A stretch of DNA of 64,000 nucleotides from Sipunculus nudus (lineage: Eukaryota; Annelida; Sipuncula; Golfingiida; Sipunculidae). Below, one piece after another: positions 1 to 12,099 of this stretch. The translations under genes were made by a program, and so were the position numbers. Below the pieces are notes generated by a model, which was given only the letters and a program-made list of their open reading frames with translations, made no database searches and was not told the DNA's origin. The stretch is from contig CM049315.1 of NCBI GenBank assembly GCA_026874595.1, positions 17,257,664 to 17,321,663 on the forward strand, written 5' to 3'. Position 1 is the first letter of the stretch, and each line of letters begins with the position of its first letter.

Positions 1-480
1 AAAACCCAATTCCGTATTAATTATATAGATGCAATGATACATTATCAAATTTGAATGGCCAATTTATATTGCAACAATTGTGAAAATAGACTGTTTCTCT
101 GTGTCCTATAACATATTCACGTGTCAAACAACATGGACATACAGGACACGTGCGTCTCATCTTTAGCTATACTGATTAAAGAAAGGGATACTGAATTAAC
201 AACACTTCCGAAAGAATGATGTACCTCAATCGTTGCTTATTTAACTCTAACAGACTTCAACAGAATCAATTAAATAAATGATTAACAAAATTGCACTACT
301 TGGCCAACCGCCGCCATAATGCCAGAAAAAATTACCGAGTCAAAGGTTTTAGCAAAACCGAAACCATCTCCGGAGATGGTTTCGCAGTATCGTCAAAACC
401 AGTTTCGGTTTCGTTATTATTAAGTTAACGGTTTCCTTGAAGTGGCAGAAACCGAAACCAGTTCCGTATTTTCGAGATTG
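1..480. other. AT-rich flank with one perfect palindrome
   Basis: I see no gene here. A perfect 26-bp palindrome lies at 359-384, centred on TCCGGA. It sits among repeated 'aaaccgaaacca' and 'ccagtttcggttt' motifs that suggest the end of a small foldback repeat. Confidence 0.5.
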
Positions 481-487
481 TCATAGT

Positions 488-1020
488 CCGCTCGAGACAT
501 CTAGTGGGGATAACTGTGGGTGCTTCAGTCTGGTGGAGACCTCTGGTGGGGATAACTGTGGGTGCTTAGTCTGGTGGAGATCTGTGGCGGTGACAAATGT
601 GGGTGCTTCAGTCTGGTGGAGACCTCTGGTAGGGATAACTGTGGGTGCTTCAGTCTGGTGGAGACCTCTGGTGGGGATAACTGTGGGTGCTTAGTCTGGT
701 GGAGATCTGTGGCGGTGACAAATGTGGGTGCTTCAGTCTGGTGGAGACCTCTGGTAGGGATAACTGTGGGTGCTTCAGTCTGGTGGAGACCTCTGTTGGG
801 GGCCCTGGCCTCTGCCCTTTTATCCCCACCTCTGGTGGAGATAACTGTGGTTAATTAAGAGCAGTGGTGACATCTGTAAGTGATTTGATTAATGGAGCGC
901 TCTGTTGGAGATTACTGTTGGTAATATAATTTGGTGTATTCCTCATTATTGTGGAGACGCTTAGTAGAAATATATTGAAAGTTAACCAGGCTTGGAGAGA
1001 TATTTCTGTTTTGGTCTGGT
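488..1020 (+). repeat. 42-bp GT-rich minisatellite with 125-bp higher-order period
   Basis: The unit begins GTGGGTGCTTCAGTCTGG and continues through GAGACCTCTGGTGGGGATAACT, about 42 bp. Units of 42, 41 and 42 bp are arranged as A-B-A', and the whole trio repeats with a 125-bp period: the B-specific 'tgacaaat' occurs at 591 and 716. Degenerate units run on to about 1020. Because 42 is divisible by three, long open frames appear, but they only reflect the repeat. The same unit family flanks the Gypsy element at 17.3 and 21.6 kb. Confidence 0.9.
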
Positions 1021-1437
1021 TGCTCACCTAGTCGTGACATCTGTTTTAAATCATTGAAAGGAGCTGATAATGTTTAAACGCAAAGTCAGTTAAAGTTAAG
1101 GGGTGTCATGCAGTGCGATTAAGTTATATCTGTGGCATATTACATAATATCTTTCATTGTTGTGTTTCCTCGCTAATCGAACTGACACTATGGTTTTTTG
1201 TGCTTACATGGCATTGTATGTTCATTATTCCAAGCCTCAGCTAAATGGGGTTGCAATGACCAGGTCCTTTCATCCCTTTGTCCTTCTGTCATAAATAATT
1301 ATATATGCAACGTGATATGTCATAAACTCTTCCTCATATCCCATTCTGATTGGGCGGGAGGTAATCTGAAATCACTACGCCAGGACTTGCAGTGCTGAAA
1401 ATACTTGTTACAAAGACCAGTAGACCCTAAAACTTGG

Positions 1438-1660
1438 CCATCGTCTGTAACAACCGAAAGCTGCTTAGACATCGTCACTCACAACCGAAAGCTGCTGAAC
1501 CATCGTCACTCACAGCTCAAACCTGCTGAGCCATCGTCACTCACAACCGAAAGCTGCTGAGCCATTGTCACTCAAAACCGAAAACTGCTGAGCCATCATT
1601 ACTCACAGCTGAAAGCTGCTAAGCCACTGTCACTCACAACCGATAGCTGCTGAGCCTTTA
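1438..1660 (+). repeat. 31-bp minisatellite, about 7 units
   Basis: The unit reads CATCGTCACTCACAACCGAA then AGCTGCTGAGC, 31 bp, repeated about seven times with point changes. There is no coding potential. Confidence 0.85.
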
Positions 1661-1969
1661 GTCTATGTATGCTAAGGGAAAGTGTTATTGTCTGATACTG
1701 AATCCACTCGGCACTATCACTGTTACTAACTGTCGGTGACTGCGAGAGTGATAATGGAGTAACGTTACACCAGTATCCGATTAAGCATGTCAGCATGTCA
1801 CTTAAGATATTAAAGATTGTGACAAATGATGTATAATTTTGAGACATTTCTGTCTAAGAGAGGTGTGTTATATGCCTTTGTCTCATCGACACTCGTTAAA
1901 TCTTTTTGCTTTGTATCTTGAAGTGTTATGTTACCTTGATACTCAAACCATGCAATATAAGAACCTTCA

Positions 1970-1980
1970 TATATATATAA

Positions 1981-2033
<53 letters not shown>
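1970..2033. repeat. (TA)n microsatellite
   Basis: Nearly pure TA dinucleotides, about 64 bp, with a few ATAA interruptions at the left end. Confidence 0.95.
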
Positions 2034-2034
<1 letters not shown>

Positions 2035-2036
<2 letters not shown>

Positions 2037-3600
2037 AGTGTTCACAATATTAAACTTTCTTTGTTATGAATATAATATTATACAAGAAAAACATATTAAT
2101 TACAAAGCTACAATAAAATCTGTTATAAGTTTATTGGATTTAATAATTATCATATGATACACTTTTTTCAATATGGCTTATGATTCAATGCAAGTCTTTA
2201 AATGAAGAAATGATAAATTATACTAGTATTTTAGCTGGTTCCGCATCCATAGATGCTACAGCATGGCTGTACTAAAATGGTCCTTTTCTTCGGCCCACGG
2301 TTTACAAACATTATCACCATAGTAACTGATGAATGCCAGATAAACAATCCGCTTTATATCCAACTTCTTGAAAACAAAAATGCCTATTTTTTTATGATGG
2401 TTAAATTTGATTTCTTATTCATCATATTTGAAAAAGAAGTCACACCCTGCAAGGGGATCCCCTTTCCCCATTCGGACACTGCGCTACCTCGTCGCCCCCT
2501 GACATTCTATTCTCGATCCGATTATCTGTCGTTTTAATATAATCTAAATATCCTTTGATCCTACTGATATGTATATTTGCTCTTTCCCTTATATTTCTTT
2601 TGTAAAAATAGTATATTATCTCGATGTGTGTTATACGAGTCCTTAGACAGAAAATAAAAACTTAACACCCAGGAGGTCATGGAAAAAATCTCCCTACATG
2701 GAAAAGATAAACTATGTCACAGTAAATTTTATCCTGTGACATACACAGCGAGAACATGCCTTTTAGCCACATACTCTTATACTCTGCTAAGCCTATGAAG
2801 TAAAATTCCCTTCAACTCTGATACACAACTTACACAACTAAAACTGGGGATCATGACCTGTATCTTCAAGATTATAACGTTTGTTGATACAGGGTATTTC
2901 TTGTAAACAACATATATGTTAAGTACACAAATTACATAAAATTCTCCCAGAAAAAAAAATTGGTAACAATGACTTACATCTTCAAGTTCAATTGATCTCA
3001 AATTTATTCTTGTAATCTCCATAATTTTTCGGTGGTTCTTATTTTCGCCTTAAATAGATGTACAAGTTGTTTCTGTCAGTCTCTCGGGCAACTTTCAAAA
3101 TTTGTGGATTTAACCATGATTTTCAAGGTCAACTTATCGAAATATTGTATCCCCCTCCCCCAATTTGGTGGTTGGGTTGGGCTCAGCTTTGGGCAAAAAA
3201 AAAATGTAAGTCGCCATTCGCACTTTAGACATTATTTATCAATTGTGGTTGGGCCCATTGCTAAATAATTATAATGGTAAAATATGTCTTTCGTTCTGTT
3301 CACATTTTTAAAAAATAATTAATAAATATACATTACCATTATCCATTATTCGTAAAGCCTTGGGTATTTCACTGTTATACTTAAATATCAGATTAAATGT
3401 GATGCCAAACACAATGAAAATAAAATGAAGCATGGCTTTAAAAAAAACAGTAAAAAAATAAACATTCTTTTAAGTGCAGCCCACGTTTAAGTGCAAAAGA
3501 TAACAAAACAATCACGACCAAACTGCAATCGATTCCAAAATTTATTCAATACTTGTCAGTTCCATTTCAAATGAGAACACATACATCATATTTAAATAGA
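2035..3600. other. No gene seen; 3' flank of gene C
   Basis: AT-rich sequence without an ORF that I can support. The part from about 3270 to 3600 is downstream of gene C on the minus strand and has a diverged copy at about 11630-12060, so it probably includes the gene's 3' UTR. Confidence 0.5.
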
Positions 3601-3606
3601 GGGTGT

Positions 3607-4367
3607 TTAAAGTAGCTTCAGAGAATCATTCTTTCTTGAGGTGTTATATATATATTCGTCCTTTTCCATCCTCAGATCTCCTGTTAAAAAAACAAAACAA
3701 CTGATACATCTGATACCCGAGTATCGAAAAGTGGTATGCTTGTAAGAGATATAATGCATGATTGGAAGAATAGTAAACAAGGAGGGTTAGATTGATAGAA
3801 GTCCCTCTGTTTTATACAATATTCCATTGGAACATTAATGAATATTGTTTTGTTACTTGTTTATAGGCATGAACTCGTTCTTTGATCTGATGTAGGGGTC
3901 TGGCTACTTATCAATGAAAGCTCTGTAATTTAAATGTTACGTTTATCGAAATGCTGTCGTAAACTGCATGTATATATGTATTTGGTCACAAAAATTTATC
4001 ATAAATATAAATATAAATTTTGAGTCTTGTCAGGCTAACTAAAACTTCAATTGACTATCAATTTGTCTCTGTCTCTCTGTCTGTCTCTCTCTCCCTCTAT
4101 GTCCTTCTGTTTTTCTTTCTGTCGCTCTATCGCTTTTCCATATTCCATATTCAGAGAGATAACGACTCACCGTCCTTGTTGGCGATCTTCATGGCCATCT
4201 GCAACTTTGTTATGATCATACTCCTCGAATTGTGCCTGAAATGACGACACTGACTGAAAAGGTAAGTGAATCCTTGTACATAAACACCAAATTCCCATTC
4301 CTTAAACTTCCAACAGAATTGCACGACGGGTAGAGTATATATATGTTTTTACGTATGGAGTTTCTAT

Positions 4368-4434
<67 letters not shown>

Positions 4435-6216
4435 CCTCTTGTAAGAGGCAGTGTCATCGGTCGGTTTTGACAAAAGGAAATGTAGTTGTATCCGCCAAAA
4501 CAGAGTTTTGCGGATAATATATTTTCAGTCGGACGCTGCAGAACTCCACCGTAACCACTGGGCGGATTTTTTTTTTAATTCAGGATCATGTAAACTGCTG
4601 CGCCCTCATTTTTGGTTGAGCTCTGACCTTTTCTCTCTGCCCAGCGCCCATTTGTGCGTCTGTTTCCACACAAAAACCCACATAACTCGGGAACCGTTTG
4701 ACCCATCAGGCTAAAAAATTTTGCACAAATGTAGCCTTTGGATAGCTTTATAACATATGTTTAAAATGGAGGCGCCACCTGCAACAATTTTTGCACAGCG
4801 TCAATCTAGCAGTAGTTTTACTTATCCACCTGAAATTTTGCAGGTTTATAAATCCTGGACAGCTTTTTTGATCTTATGTTATGAGGCGCCACCTACATTC
4901 ACGTTTACGCTATAGACATCCACGCTCATATCTCGGGAACCGTTTGACCGATTGGGCCAAAATTTTGCATAGGTATAGATCTCACATAGCTCTCGATCAT
5001 ACGCCTCCTTCAACCAATTTTGCACAGCGTCCGTCTGTTTGTCTGCCGTTGGATAAGATTACTCATATCTTGGCAGTGGTTTGACATATCTGCCTAAAGT
5101 TTTGCAGGGTTATAAATCTTGGATAGCTTTCTGGATCGTGTGGCAGGTGAAGCCACCTACATTTATGTTTACGCTGCCGACATCCAGGCTTATATCTCAC
5201 GACTGGTTTGATGAGTCCTCCCGTAATTTTGCTTGTTTATAAATCTTTTATAGCTCTTTAACATACAGAAATCTGGAGGCGCCACCTGCAATCATTTTTG
5301 TGCAGCTGTCGTCTGTTTGTCTGCCGTGGGCTAAAGTCACTCATATTTAAGTAGTGGTTTTACTGATCTGCCTTAAAGTTTGCATGTTTATACAACTTGT
5401 ATAGCTTTCTCGATTTTAGGCAGGTGGCGCCACCTAAATATATGTTTACGCAGCAGACGTTCAGGCTTATAATTCAGGACTGATTTGACATATCACCCTG
5501 AAATTTTGTATGTGTATAGATCTCACAAAGCTCTTAATCATACACAAGATGGGTGGCGCCGGATAAAATCACTCATATACTAGTAGTGGTCTGACTTATC
5601 TGCCTAAAATTTCGCATATGTATACAACTTGGACAGCTTTCTGGATTTTGTGGTAGGTGGCGCAACCTACATACACATTTCGGCTGCAGACATCCATGCT
5701 AATACTGTATGCAAGACACCTCACTCTATTTCCCCTTACCACTCAATCCATGCCTCACTTTCCGTGATTTTGGCGGATACACGTAGTCGCTTGTCGACTA
5801 CCCGTATTCTAGTTTAAACTTGTGTATTAGTTGTAATACATGCTCCAAATGATTCCGAAACTTCTATTTAGGGGGACTCGTAAGGTAATTTAAATGCATC
5901 AAATTACATTGTGATGTGGTGTACTTGAAATCAAAGAGGTAGTGCCATCTGCCGGCCGTACTTGAACTTTTTCAAAAGAATAAATTTATTAAAACTATTT
6001 CAGTCTAAGTATGCAATGTATATGAGAAAGTTGTGATTAATTTCTTACTCGTTTGCCTTTGTTTCCCTGGCATTTTCTTTCGCAGTATATTTCACAAACG
6101 AAAAAGAAGCATTTCTTCTCGCACTGGCTTTGACAGGCTGACTTGGCCTCACAGTCGCTCACGTAACACCATGTGATCATCAATATGACCATCGCGCATG
6201 CGCTATACATGCCCAT
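3607..6216 (-). CDS. Gene C: secreted Cys-rich peptide precursor with EF-hand tail
   Basis: Proposed exons on the minus strand are 6216-6049, 4249-4171 and 3680-3607, joining to a 106-residue protein. Residues 1-24 are a hydrophobic signal peptide ending CEA. Residues 28-49 hold six cysteines at 28, 32, 36, 41, 45 and 49, with a hydrophobic FFFV between the third and fourth, and then a basic KGKR. The end of exon 2 plus exon 3 gives one 12-residue EF-hand loop (80-91, NKDGDLRMEKDE), with N in place of the usual first Asp. Donors are GTAAGA and GTGAGT. The acceptor at 4250 (TCAG before TGTCG) keeps the frame; the stronger-looking TTTCAG 14 bp downstream would break it. Intron phases (0, 1) and the 74-bp last exon match gene A. 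Intron 1 contains a transposon. The function is unknown; a processed, secreted, cationic peptide is inferred. Alternatively the EF part may be decaying, since a first EF-hand is absent. Confidence 0.62.
4372..4431. repeat. (CT)n(AT)n compound microsatellite
   Basis: A run of CT dinucleotides followed by AT dinucleotides, inside intron 1 of gene C. Confidence 0.95.
4487..5781. mobile_element. 1.3-kb non-autonomous element with 14-bp TIRs and internal tandem repeats
   Basis: The ends are perfect inverted repeats, TGTATCCGCCAAAA at 4487 and TTTTGGCGGATACA at 5768-5781. GTAGT occurs beside both ends, offset by one base on the right, and may be a target duplication. The interior has about four diverged copies of a roughly 265-bp unit, marked by 'cacctac...tttacgct...gacatcca...cttatatctc' at about 4888, 5152, 5430 and 5662. 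It has no ORF of note. It lies in intron 1 of gene C. Confidence 0.65.
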
Positions 6217-6839
6217 ATCTGGTTGATGTCTTGAACAAAATGTTAAAAGGACGTTATAAAAGTGAGAACATCGTTATTTCATTCTAAATTTTGTATAGAA
6301 ATTAAGACAGACTGGATGAATTATGATTATAACTAAAATGCCAACAGTCCTGGAATATGTAATATTTAAAACACGATAAACAATTGCCACCTCATGAAGA
6401 AATATTGAAAATGGGTGAAAATCATTGCGGATAATTTAACTCCGGAATCATTTATGTTGAACGCATGAGTTACTTAACTCAGTTTCTTAGGTAACGGTAT
6501 CTCATGACAAAGACGGAAGTAATATCCCCGGGATATATCCGGTACCACCTGTAACTTGTTGCTAATGCGGTAATACAATATTTATTGAAACAAAGGCCAT
6601 TTTCTTCATGCACTAAACATCGTTTCAATGATATAGTTGTCACGGGATGATATATAATTTCAGAGAAAACACAAGAAAACTTCATCTACGTTGCTTGAAA
6701 AAGTCAGTGGAAAGGTTCAACATGGCCTATGTGGTACCACCTGGTAACATACCTGATTAAAAAAGGGCCGCAAAATACGCAGCTCTTTTCAATGGTTCCT
6801 CTGTTTATGGTGTCAGCAAGCTTACTGTATTATATAGTA

Positions 6840-7345
6840 TCATGTTAATTACACACATGGTTTATGTGCATTCATTTGGGTTAACAGACTGTGACACCTG
6901 TAGTGGAAACAATGGAAACTGCACTTGCACTGTTGAACTCAAAACATATTTGACTAAATTCACACCCAACCTGGGGACCTTTTACCCTCTTTCCTCGCTA
7001 GGAGGTGAGACAATAGGGAGTGTTACGGCCTATAATGTAATAACCGGCCCATATTGTATTAACGGCACATATTGTAATAAGACGAACCATATCGTAATGA
7101 AAACAGCCCATACAGTGATGAAAACGGTCCAAATTGTAATAACCATACCCTGAGCATATTGTAATTAAATCGCAGGTGGACAAAACGGCCAATAATTTTA
7201 TCATTCCAAATTCATGCAAATTAATTTTGACAATTCACATATTGACTTCATGTGACACGAACTTGTAAGTGAACGTACAGGTATGAAAAATCACTGGATA
7301 TACATAATCACTGTCGGTTTAAATGAACCAAAATGCCGGTGATTA
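6840..7345. repeat. Dispersed repeat with ~20-bp internal periodicity (copy 1)
   Basis: Contains degenerate tandem units of the type 'ATATTGTAATAACGGCCC' (7020-7160). It is followed by a segment (7205-7345) resembling 9840-9995, sharing 'gtgacacgaa...gtgaacgtaca...atgaaaa...cactgga'. It is a second copy of the element at 9540-10090. ORFs here on both strands only follow the short period. Confidence 0.6.
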
Positions 7346-7457
7346 AGCTGATATGAGCAAACTGAGGCGATGAGTCATGTTTATCCTTTTGTTGAATCAG
7401 TGTTTTGATGGGATGATAAAGTATTTACACAGGATAAACAGGATAATTTTAAAAATG

Positions 7458-7534
7458 AATATATATATAAATATATATATATATACATATATAAATATAT
7501 ATATATATATATAAATTTATATATATATATATGT
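7458..7534. repeat. (AT)n-rich microsatellite
   Basis: Interrupted TA dinucleotide array abutting the repeat to its left. Confidence 0.9.
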
Positions 7535-7675
7535 ATGGTTGTACTTTTTTGGCGTCTGTATAAAACTTGCTCTGAATGTAATTTTGGTTTGCTTAAAACA
7601 CCAAAGTATTTCTCCTTAGTACATTTCTATAATTTGATAAAGTGCCTGAGTCCATTAAAGCTAATATACTGTTAT

Positions 7676-7677
7676 AC

Positions 7678-7723
<46 letters not shown>
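7676..7723. repeat. (CATA)n(TA)n microsatellite
   Basis: CATA units run into pure TA dinucleotides, followed by short TG runs. Confidence 0.95.
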
Positions 7724-7725
<2 letters not shown>

Positions 7726-8439
7726 TATTTACATGTGTGTGTGAGAGATTTTGTGTGTGTGTTAACATGTTATATATATTTTGCAACCCGTCCCCAATCA
7801 AAATGCTGTTTCAGCGCCTATGAATAAGGATAGGTCTTTCTATATGGCACTGTCGAAAATTAGGTCATGGTCCAAAATAAACACCAGTTGCAAATATATT
7901 ACCAATAAGCCATATTGGAGAGCTAGGTTAAACTGGGACAGAATCGTGCGATAATGGGTGATCTTACAGTGTAAGAGCTTAAAAATAAGGTCAAGGTAAA
8001 AAATAAATATCAGGTGCAAATCTGTCTCTTGTGACTAATATTGTGGCCAAAGGTCAGTTTTTGAAACAGTAATATTTTAGCTCACACAACGGCTTAAGAA
8101 ACAAATAAAAAATAATAATCAGTGGTTTAGCAATTGGGAGACCTAAGAAAGTCCAACAAAATAGTTAGCCCCAAATATTGATAAAGAAATAAACTCTTTA
8201 ACCACTAGAAGCGTCCCCTCCCTACGGAAGGAGGCTTAAAAAATGAAATTAAGGAGAACTGTTATTATTTTGTTCACAAAATTAAAACTAGAATATCAGC
8301 AGAAGCTGACAAAAGAACAGTGTTTAGAGGTGGTAACAGTAACAAGTACTAAATATCTGTTCTCACATGGATGTATATCTGTACATGTCTCAGTTACAAA
8401 TTTAAAATGGAGAGGTATGTACAATGATTCATAACAATC

Positions 8440-9310
8440 CACCAAATGCTTCCTGAAAAATAAGCTTCTAAGTTTTATTCTATTATCAGCTCTGTGACCT
8501 TGAAAAGTAGGTCAAGGTCACCCCTCTTCGAATTTGACCGAGATTTTGTCGATAAACATCTTCACCAAAGAAATCAAATTTCTGTTGTGAATCCTTTTAG
8601 AGATATCCCGCTCACAAGGCCAAAGTTGAAAAGTCCAAGAAAAATTCATTAAAAATCAGAAATTTCAGGTGGCACCCCAAAACTTGTGCAGCAGTTACAA
8701 ACCATCACTCCCTATGAGCATAGTAAGTATCGCGAAAATCCAGCCAACGGTTCCTGAGAAATAAGCTTCTAAATGTTTTTTCTATAATCAGCTCTAAAAC
8801 GAAGAAAAATAGGTCAAGGTCACCCATCTTCGAACTTGACCGAGATTTTGTCAATATACATCTTCACCGAAAAAATAAAATTCCTACGGTGAATCCTTTT
8901 AGAGATATCCCGCTCACAAGCCCAAAGTTGAAAAATCCGATAAAAATTCATTAAAAATCAGATATTGTAGGTGGCGCCACCAAACTTGTGTAGCAGGTAC
9001 AAATTATCAGTCCCAATAATCATAGTAAGTTTTGTGAAAATCCACCAAATGGTTCCTGAGTAATAAGCATCTAAGTGTTTTTCTATAATCAGCTCTAAAA
9101 TGTAGAAAAATAGGTCAAGGTCACCCATCTTCGAACTTGACCAAGATTTTGTCGATATACATCTTTACCGAGGAAATAAAATTATGACGGTGAATCCTTT
9201 TCAAGATATCCCGCTCACAAGGTAAAAGTTAACGGACGCCGGACGGACGGACGGACGGACGGAAGGACGGACGGACAGCTTGGGTGACGACAATAGCCCA
9301 TCAGCCTAGA
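8440..9310. repeat. Three ~302-bp tandem units with (GGAC)n tail
   Basis: The anchor 'ataagcttctaa' recurs at about 8460, 8762 and 9064, giving a 302-bp period. Each unit holds 'aggtcaaggtcaccc.tcttcga' and 'gagatatcccgctcacaag'. The array ends in a (GGAC)n stretch at about 9237-9275. There is no long ORF. The layout of short tandem core units plus a GGAC tail suggests a non-autonomous dispersed element. Confidence 0.8.
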
Positions 9311-9539
9311 AACTAGAAACGTATTAAATTTAAGAAAATGGAGCAGGTCACTTTCTTCAAGATAATTATGCATACAAATTCAAGGGCAATCCATCCGTTT
9401 TACTAAGAAGAATCTTAAGATGCCTATATCTGTCTTTGTTCAGTAGCTCGGAGAGTAAGTCATAGTCAGATGCGCTAATGTTCTAAGACTGAAAAAAGAA
9501 CAATATTGTCCAGTTTCATTACAATATTGAAACTTTGAA

Positions 9540-10090
9540 ATTATAACAATATGGGTCGTTTTTATTTTCAATATTGGCCGTTATTATAATATGGGACGGT
9601 TATTACATTATGGATCGTTGTTACGACCCAGTAATAACCGTCCCATATTGAAATAATGGCTAATATTGAGGTAGAATTATCCAATTTTGTTGTAAAAACG
9701 GCCAATATTATAACGGCCAATATTGTAATAGTAAATAAGTTTACATTGCCATAACTGTACCTCACCTTTGCCGTTACCAGGATGGTGGGGATCAAAAGGG
9801 GCAAAAAAATCAAATATTGTGAAAAATGGAATTCAGAAGAGTATGATTAAATTTATGTCAAATTTCGTAGACAACATTAATGTTGACTCCCTGTGACGCG
9901 ATTGTTTACGTGAACATACAAATATGAAAAGCACTGGATTTCCATTATGACTGGATCTGTTATACTAATAAGGAACCAAAATGGCTGTAATTTTTAGTAG
10001 GTATTCTCAAACGACAACGACATTTTTATTACAATATGGGCCGTTATTACAATATGGGCCAGTTATAATATTATGGGTCGTTATAGGTAT
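9540..10090. repeat. Dispersed repeat with 'AATATGGGCCGTTATTAC' units (copy 2)
   Basis: Short degenerate units of 'caatatgggccgttatta' in both orientations create local palindromes, for example around 9590-9660. The right part matches 7205-7345. Related units resume at 10020-10090. Confidence 0.6.
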
Positions 10091-10099
10091 TGTTAGCCT

Positions 10100-11310
10100 T
10101 TACAATACTACGCCTCCATCCACTAAATTTATACAGTAACATATTAGCCGATAGCCCTTTACCCTTAACATAAGGTAGGTGTATGATCCTGAACAAGTGA
10201 ACTTAAGAAATATGAGGAGTGATAATTTCTTTCCCTAATGCAAATTTTTTTTCGAAAATATGTAAAAAACCCAAACTCACCTGCTGTAGTTTTGATATAT
10301 ACCAGAGTCCTATCGCATACACGGGACTCGTACAGTGTGAAGCGGGGCCGCTGTAAGTGTCGTGTTTGTTTATGAATACACGGAAACGTTTCTTGAAGGA
10401 TTTTATGTTTCCAGCCATTGCAATTCGGCAACGGGAGAATTTGAACTGTAGACTCGTGCGTCATTAAAACCCATCCTGTTACCCGCGGCCTGGTACAAGC
10501 GCTCCTTACATGTATGGTTATGTGAGAATAACATTTAAGGTCAGATTTTCCTGATAATATCAAATGTGCACCTATATATATATATTTTTTAGGCAATGTT
10601 TGACCTCACTATGTTCTGTGACGAAACGGCCGGCAATGAAACTTACAACGTTGTCTCTTGATGTGTGAAGGGTGCCGGCGCGTGTGCGCTTGTGTACGTA
10701 CTTATATACGCGTTTGAGTACAAATGTTTTACTTGAGTACTTTTTTTTAAATGGAATAATTGTACACGGTTAGTTGTATTCATAACACGCGTTTCCGTTT
10801 AATAAACTATTATGAACCAAGTTTTGGGTATTGCCATTTTTCAGACCTTTGAGGAAAATGCAGGGGAGGTGGAAATAATTAAACAGATTTAAGACTCTTT
10901 ATGTCAGTGTTAGTGACACTTTCGCCTTGATGGCAATGCAAACAAACGGCAATGGTAAGGCATTTTTAACGTGGAGATAACCCTTAATTGTGCAGTTGTA
11001 AATGAAACCGCTGCAGTTGTGATTCTGGATGTGTGAAACTGTGAAAGTTTAAGTTTTGATCCCGTCACCTAAAACACTTTCAGGGCCGTGGGTACAAAAA
11101 TAATTTCATTGAACACTAATATTAATGCTATGCAACAAATATTTGGCTTTTGTATGAGTTTCCATATATATATAATGTTGTTTCCTTAGCCTTTAAGTTT
11201 TAACCTTTAGCCTTTAAGGTTGGTCTCTGACCGTTTGTTGACGTTGCATGTTTGATTATTAGTTTGTACAATTCTAGAATTTCCATAAATATTCTGGACT
11301 ATCCTTCATC

Positions 11311-11350
<40 letters not shown>

Positions 11351-11600
11351 TATAAATATATAAATATATATATTTATTTATATAATACCTTGCTGCATGC
11401 ATAGAAGCAGTATGTGTATATTTTGAATCAGAATTTCACCAGCTGGTTAAGTGAATATTTACGTACAAGAGCTATGCACATAAATTAAGATAACGTTATG
11501 ATGTCTAAATTAACCACCTTGATGCAGGAAGTGTTTGAGAAGAATTTTGAATGTAAGTTGCAATATGTGCATAAGAGAGAGAGAATTGTACAATGGAAAT
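10100..11600. other. No gene supported
   Basis: A 143-codon frame on the minus strand at 10165-10596 shows no recognisable domain or splice context and is probably chance. A (TA)n array lies at 11316-11375. Confidence 0.4.
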
Positions 11601-11629
11601 TTGACCCATTTTAAATAATTACAATATTA

Positions 11630-12090
11630 TTCTTTTGTTCACATTATATGGATATTACAGATAAGTTCCATAAAAAAAGTATCTATAAAGCCTCCCAAAC
11701 CAATTTTCAATCTAGTACAAGGGGAATATAGCAACAGTAATAAATGTTTACCATAAAAATATCTCTGATTGAATGCCATACCATACATAATTGAAAACCT
11801 TGAAGCATCTTAAAAGATTGATTTTAATTAAATATTGACGATCTTTAAGAAGCATTTAAATAAAAATTCCATTACAATAATACCTTTTCAGAGCCACTTG
11901 TTTCACAAAACATAAGTGCAACCCATTGATGAGTAAAAAAGATAACAAATGACCGAACTGCCATCGATTCCAAAATATATTGAATCCAGCCGGTTCCAAT
12001 TCAAAAACAAATAAATCAAATTTAAATAAAGTGCGTATAACTATTGATCAGTCATTTCAGGATGATTCGTCCTTCGACTAAGAACCCATG
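11630..12090 (-). pseudogene. Relic D: decayed 3' end of a gene C paralogue
   Basis: Read on the minus strand, this segment aligns with 3270-3670, the last exon and 3' flank of gene C. Shared runs include 'ctgc(a/c)atcgattccaaaat(a/t)tat', 'catcatatttaaata' or similar, and the exon-3 core 'GAAAAGGACGAAT', which here has a base loss. The EF-loop reading frame is broken and no acceptor or upstream exon is visible. It shows that the family once had another copy about 8 kb from gene C in the same orientation. Confidence 0.4.
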
Positions 12091-12099
12091 AGTTTTCCA

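Noticed and set aside
437-858. Two long open frames with a repeated W-W-R-P-L-V-G-type pattern
   Set aside because: They are produced by the 42-bp minisatellite, whose unit is a multiple of three. No start context or splice signal supports translation.
10165-10596. 143-codon minus-strand frame
   Set aside because: No recognisable domain, low-complexity start from a TA run, and no second copy for comparison.
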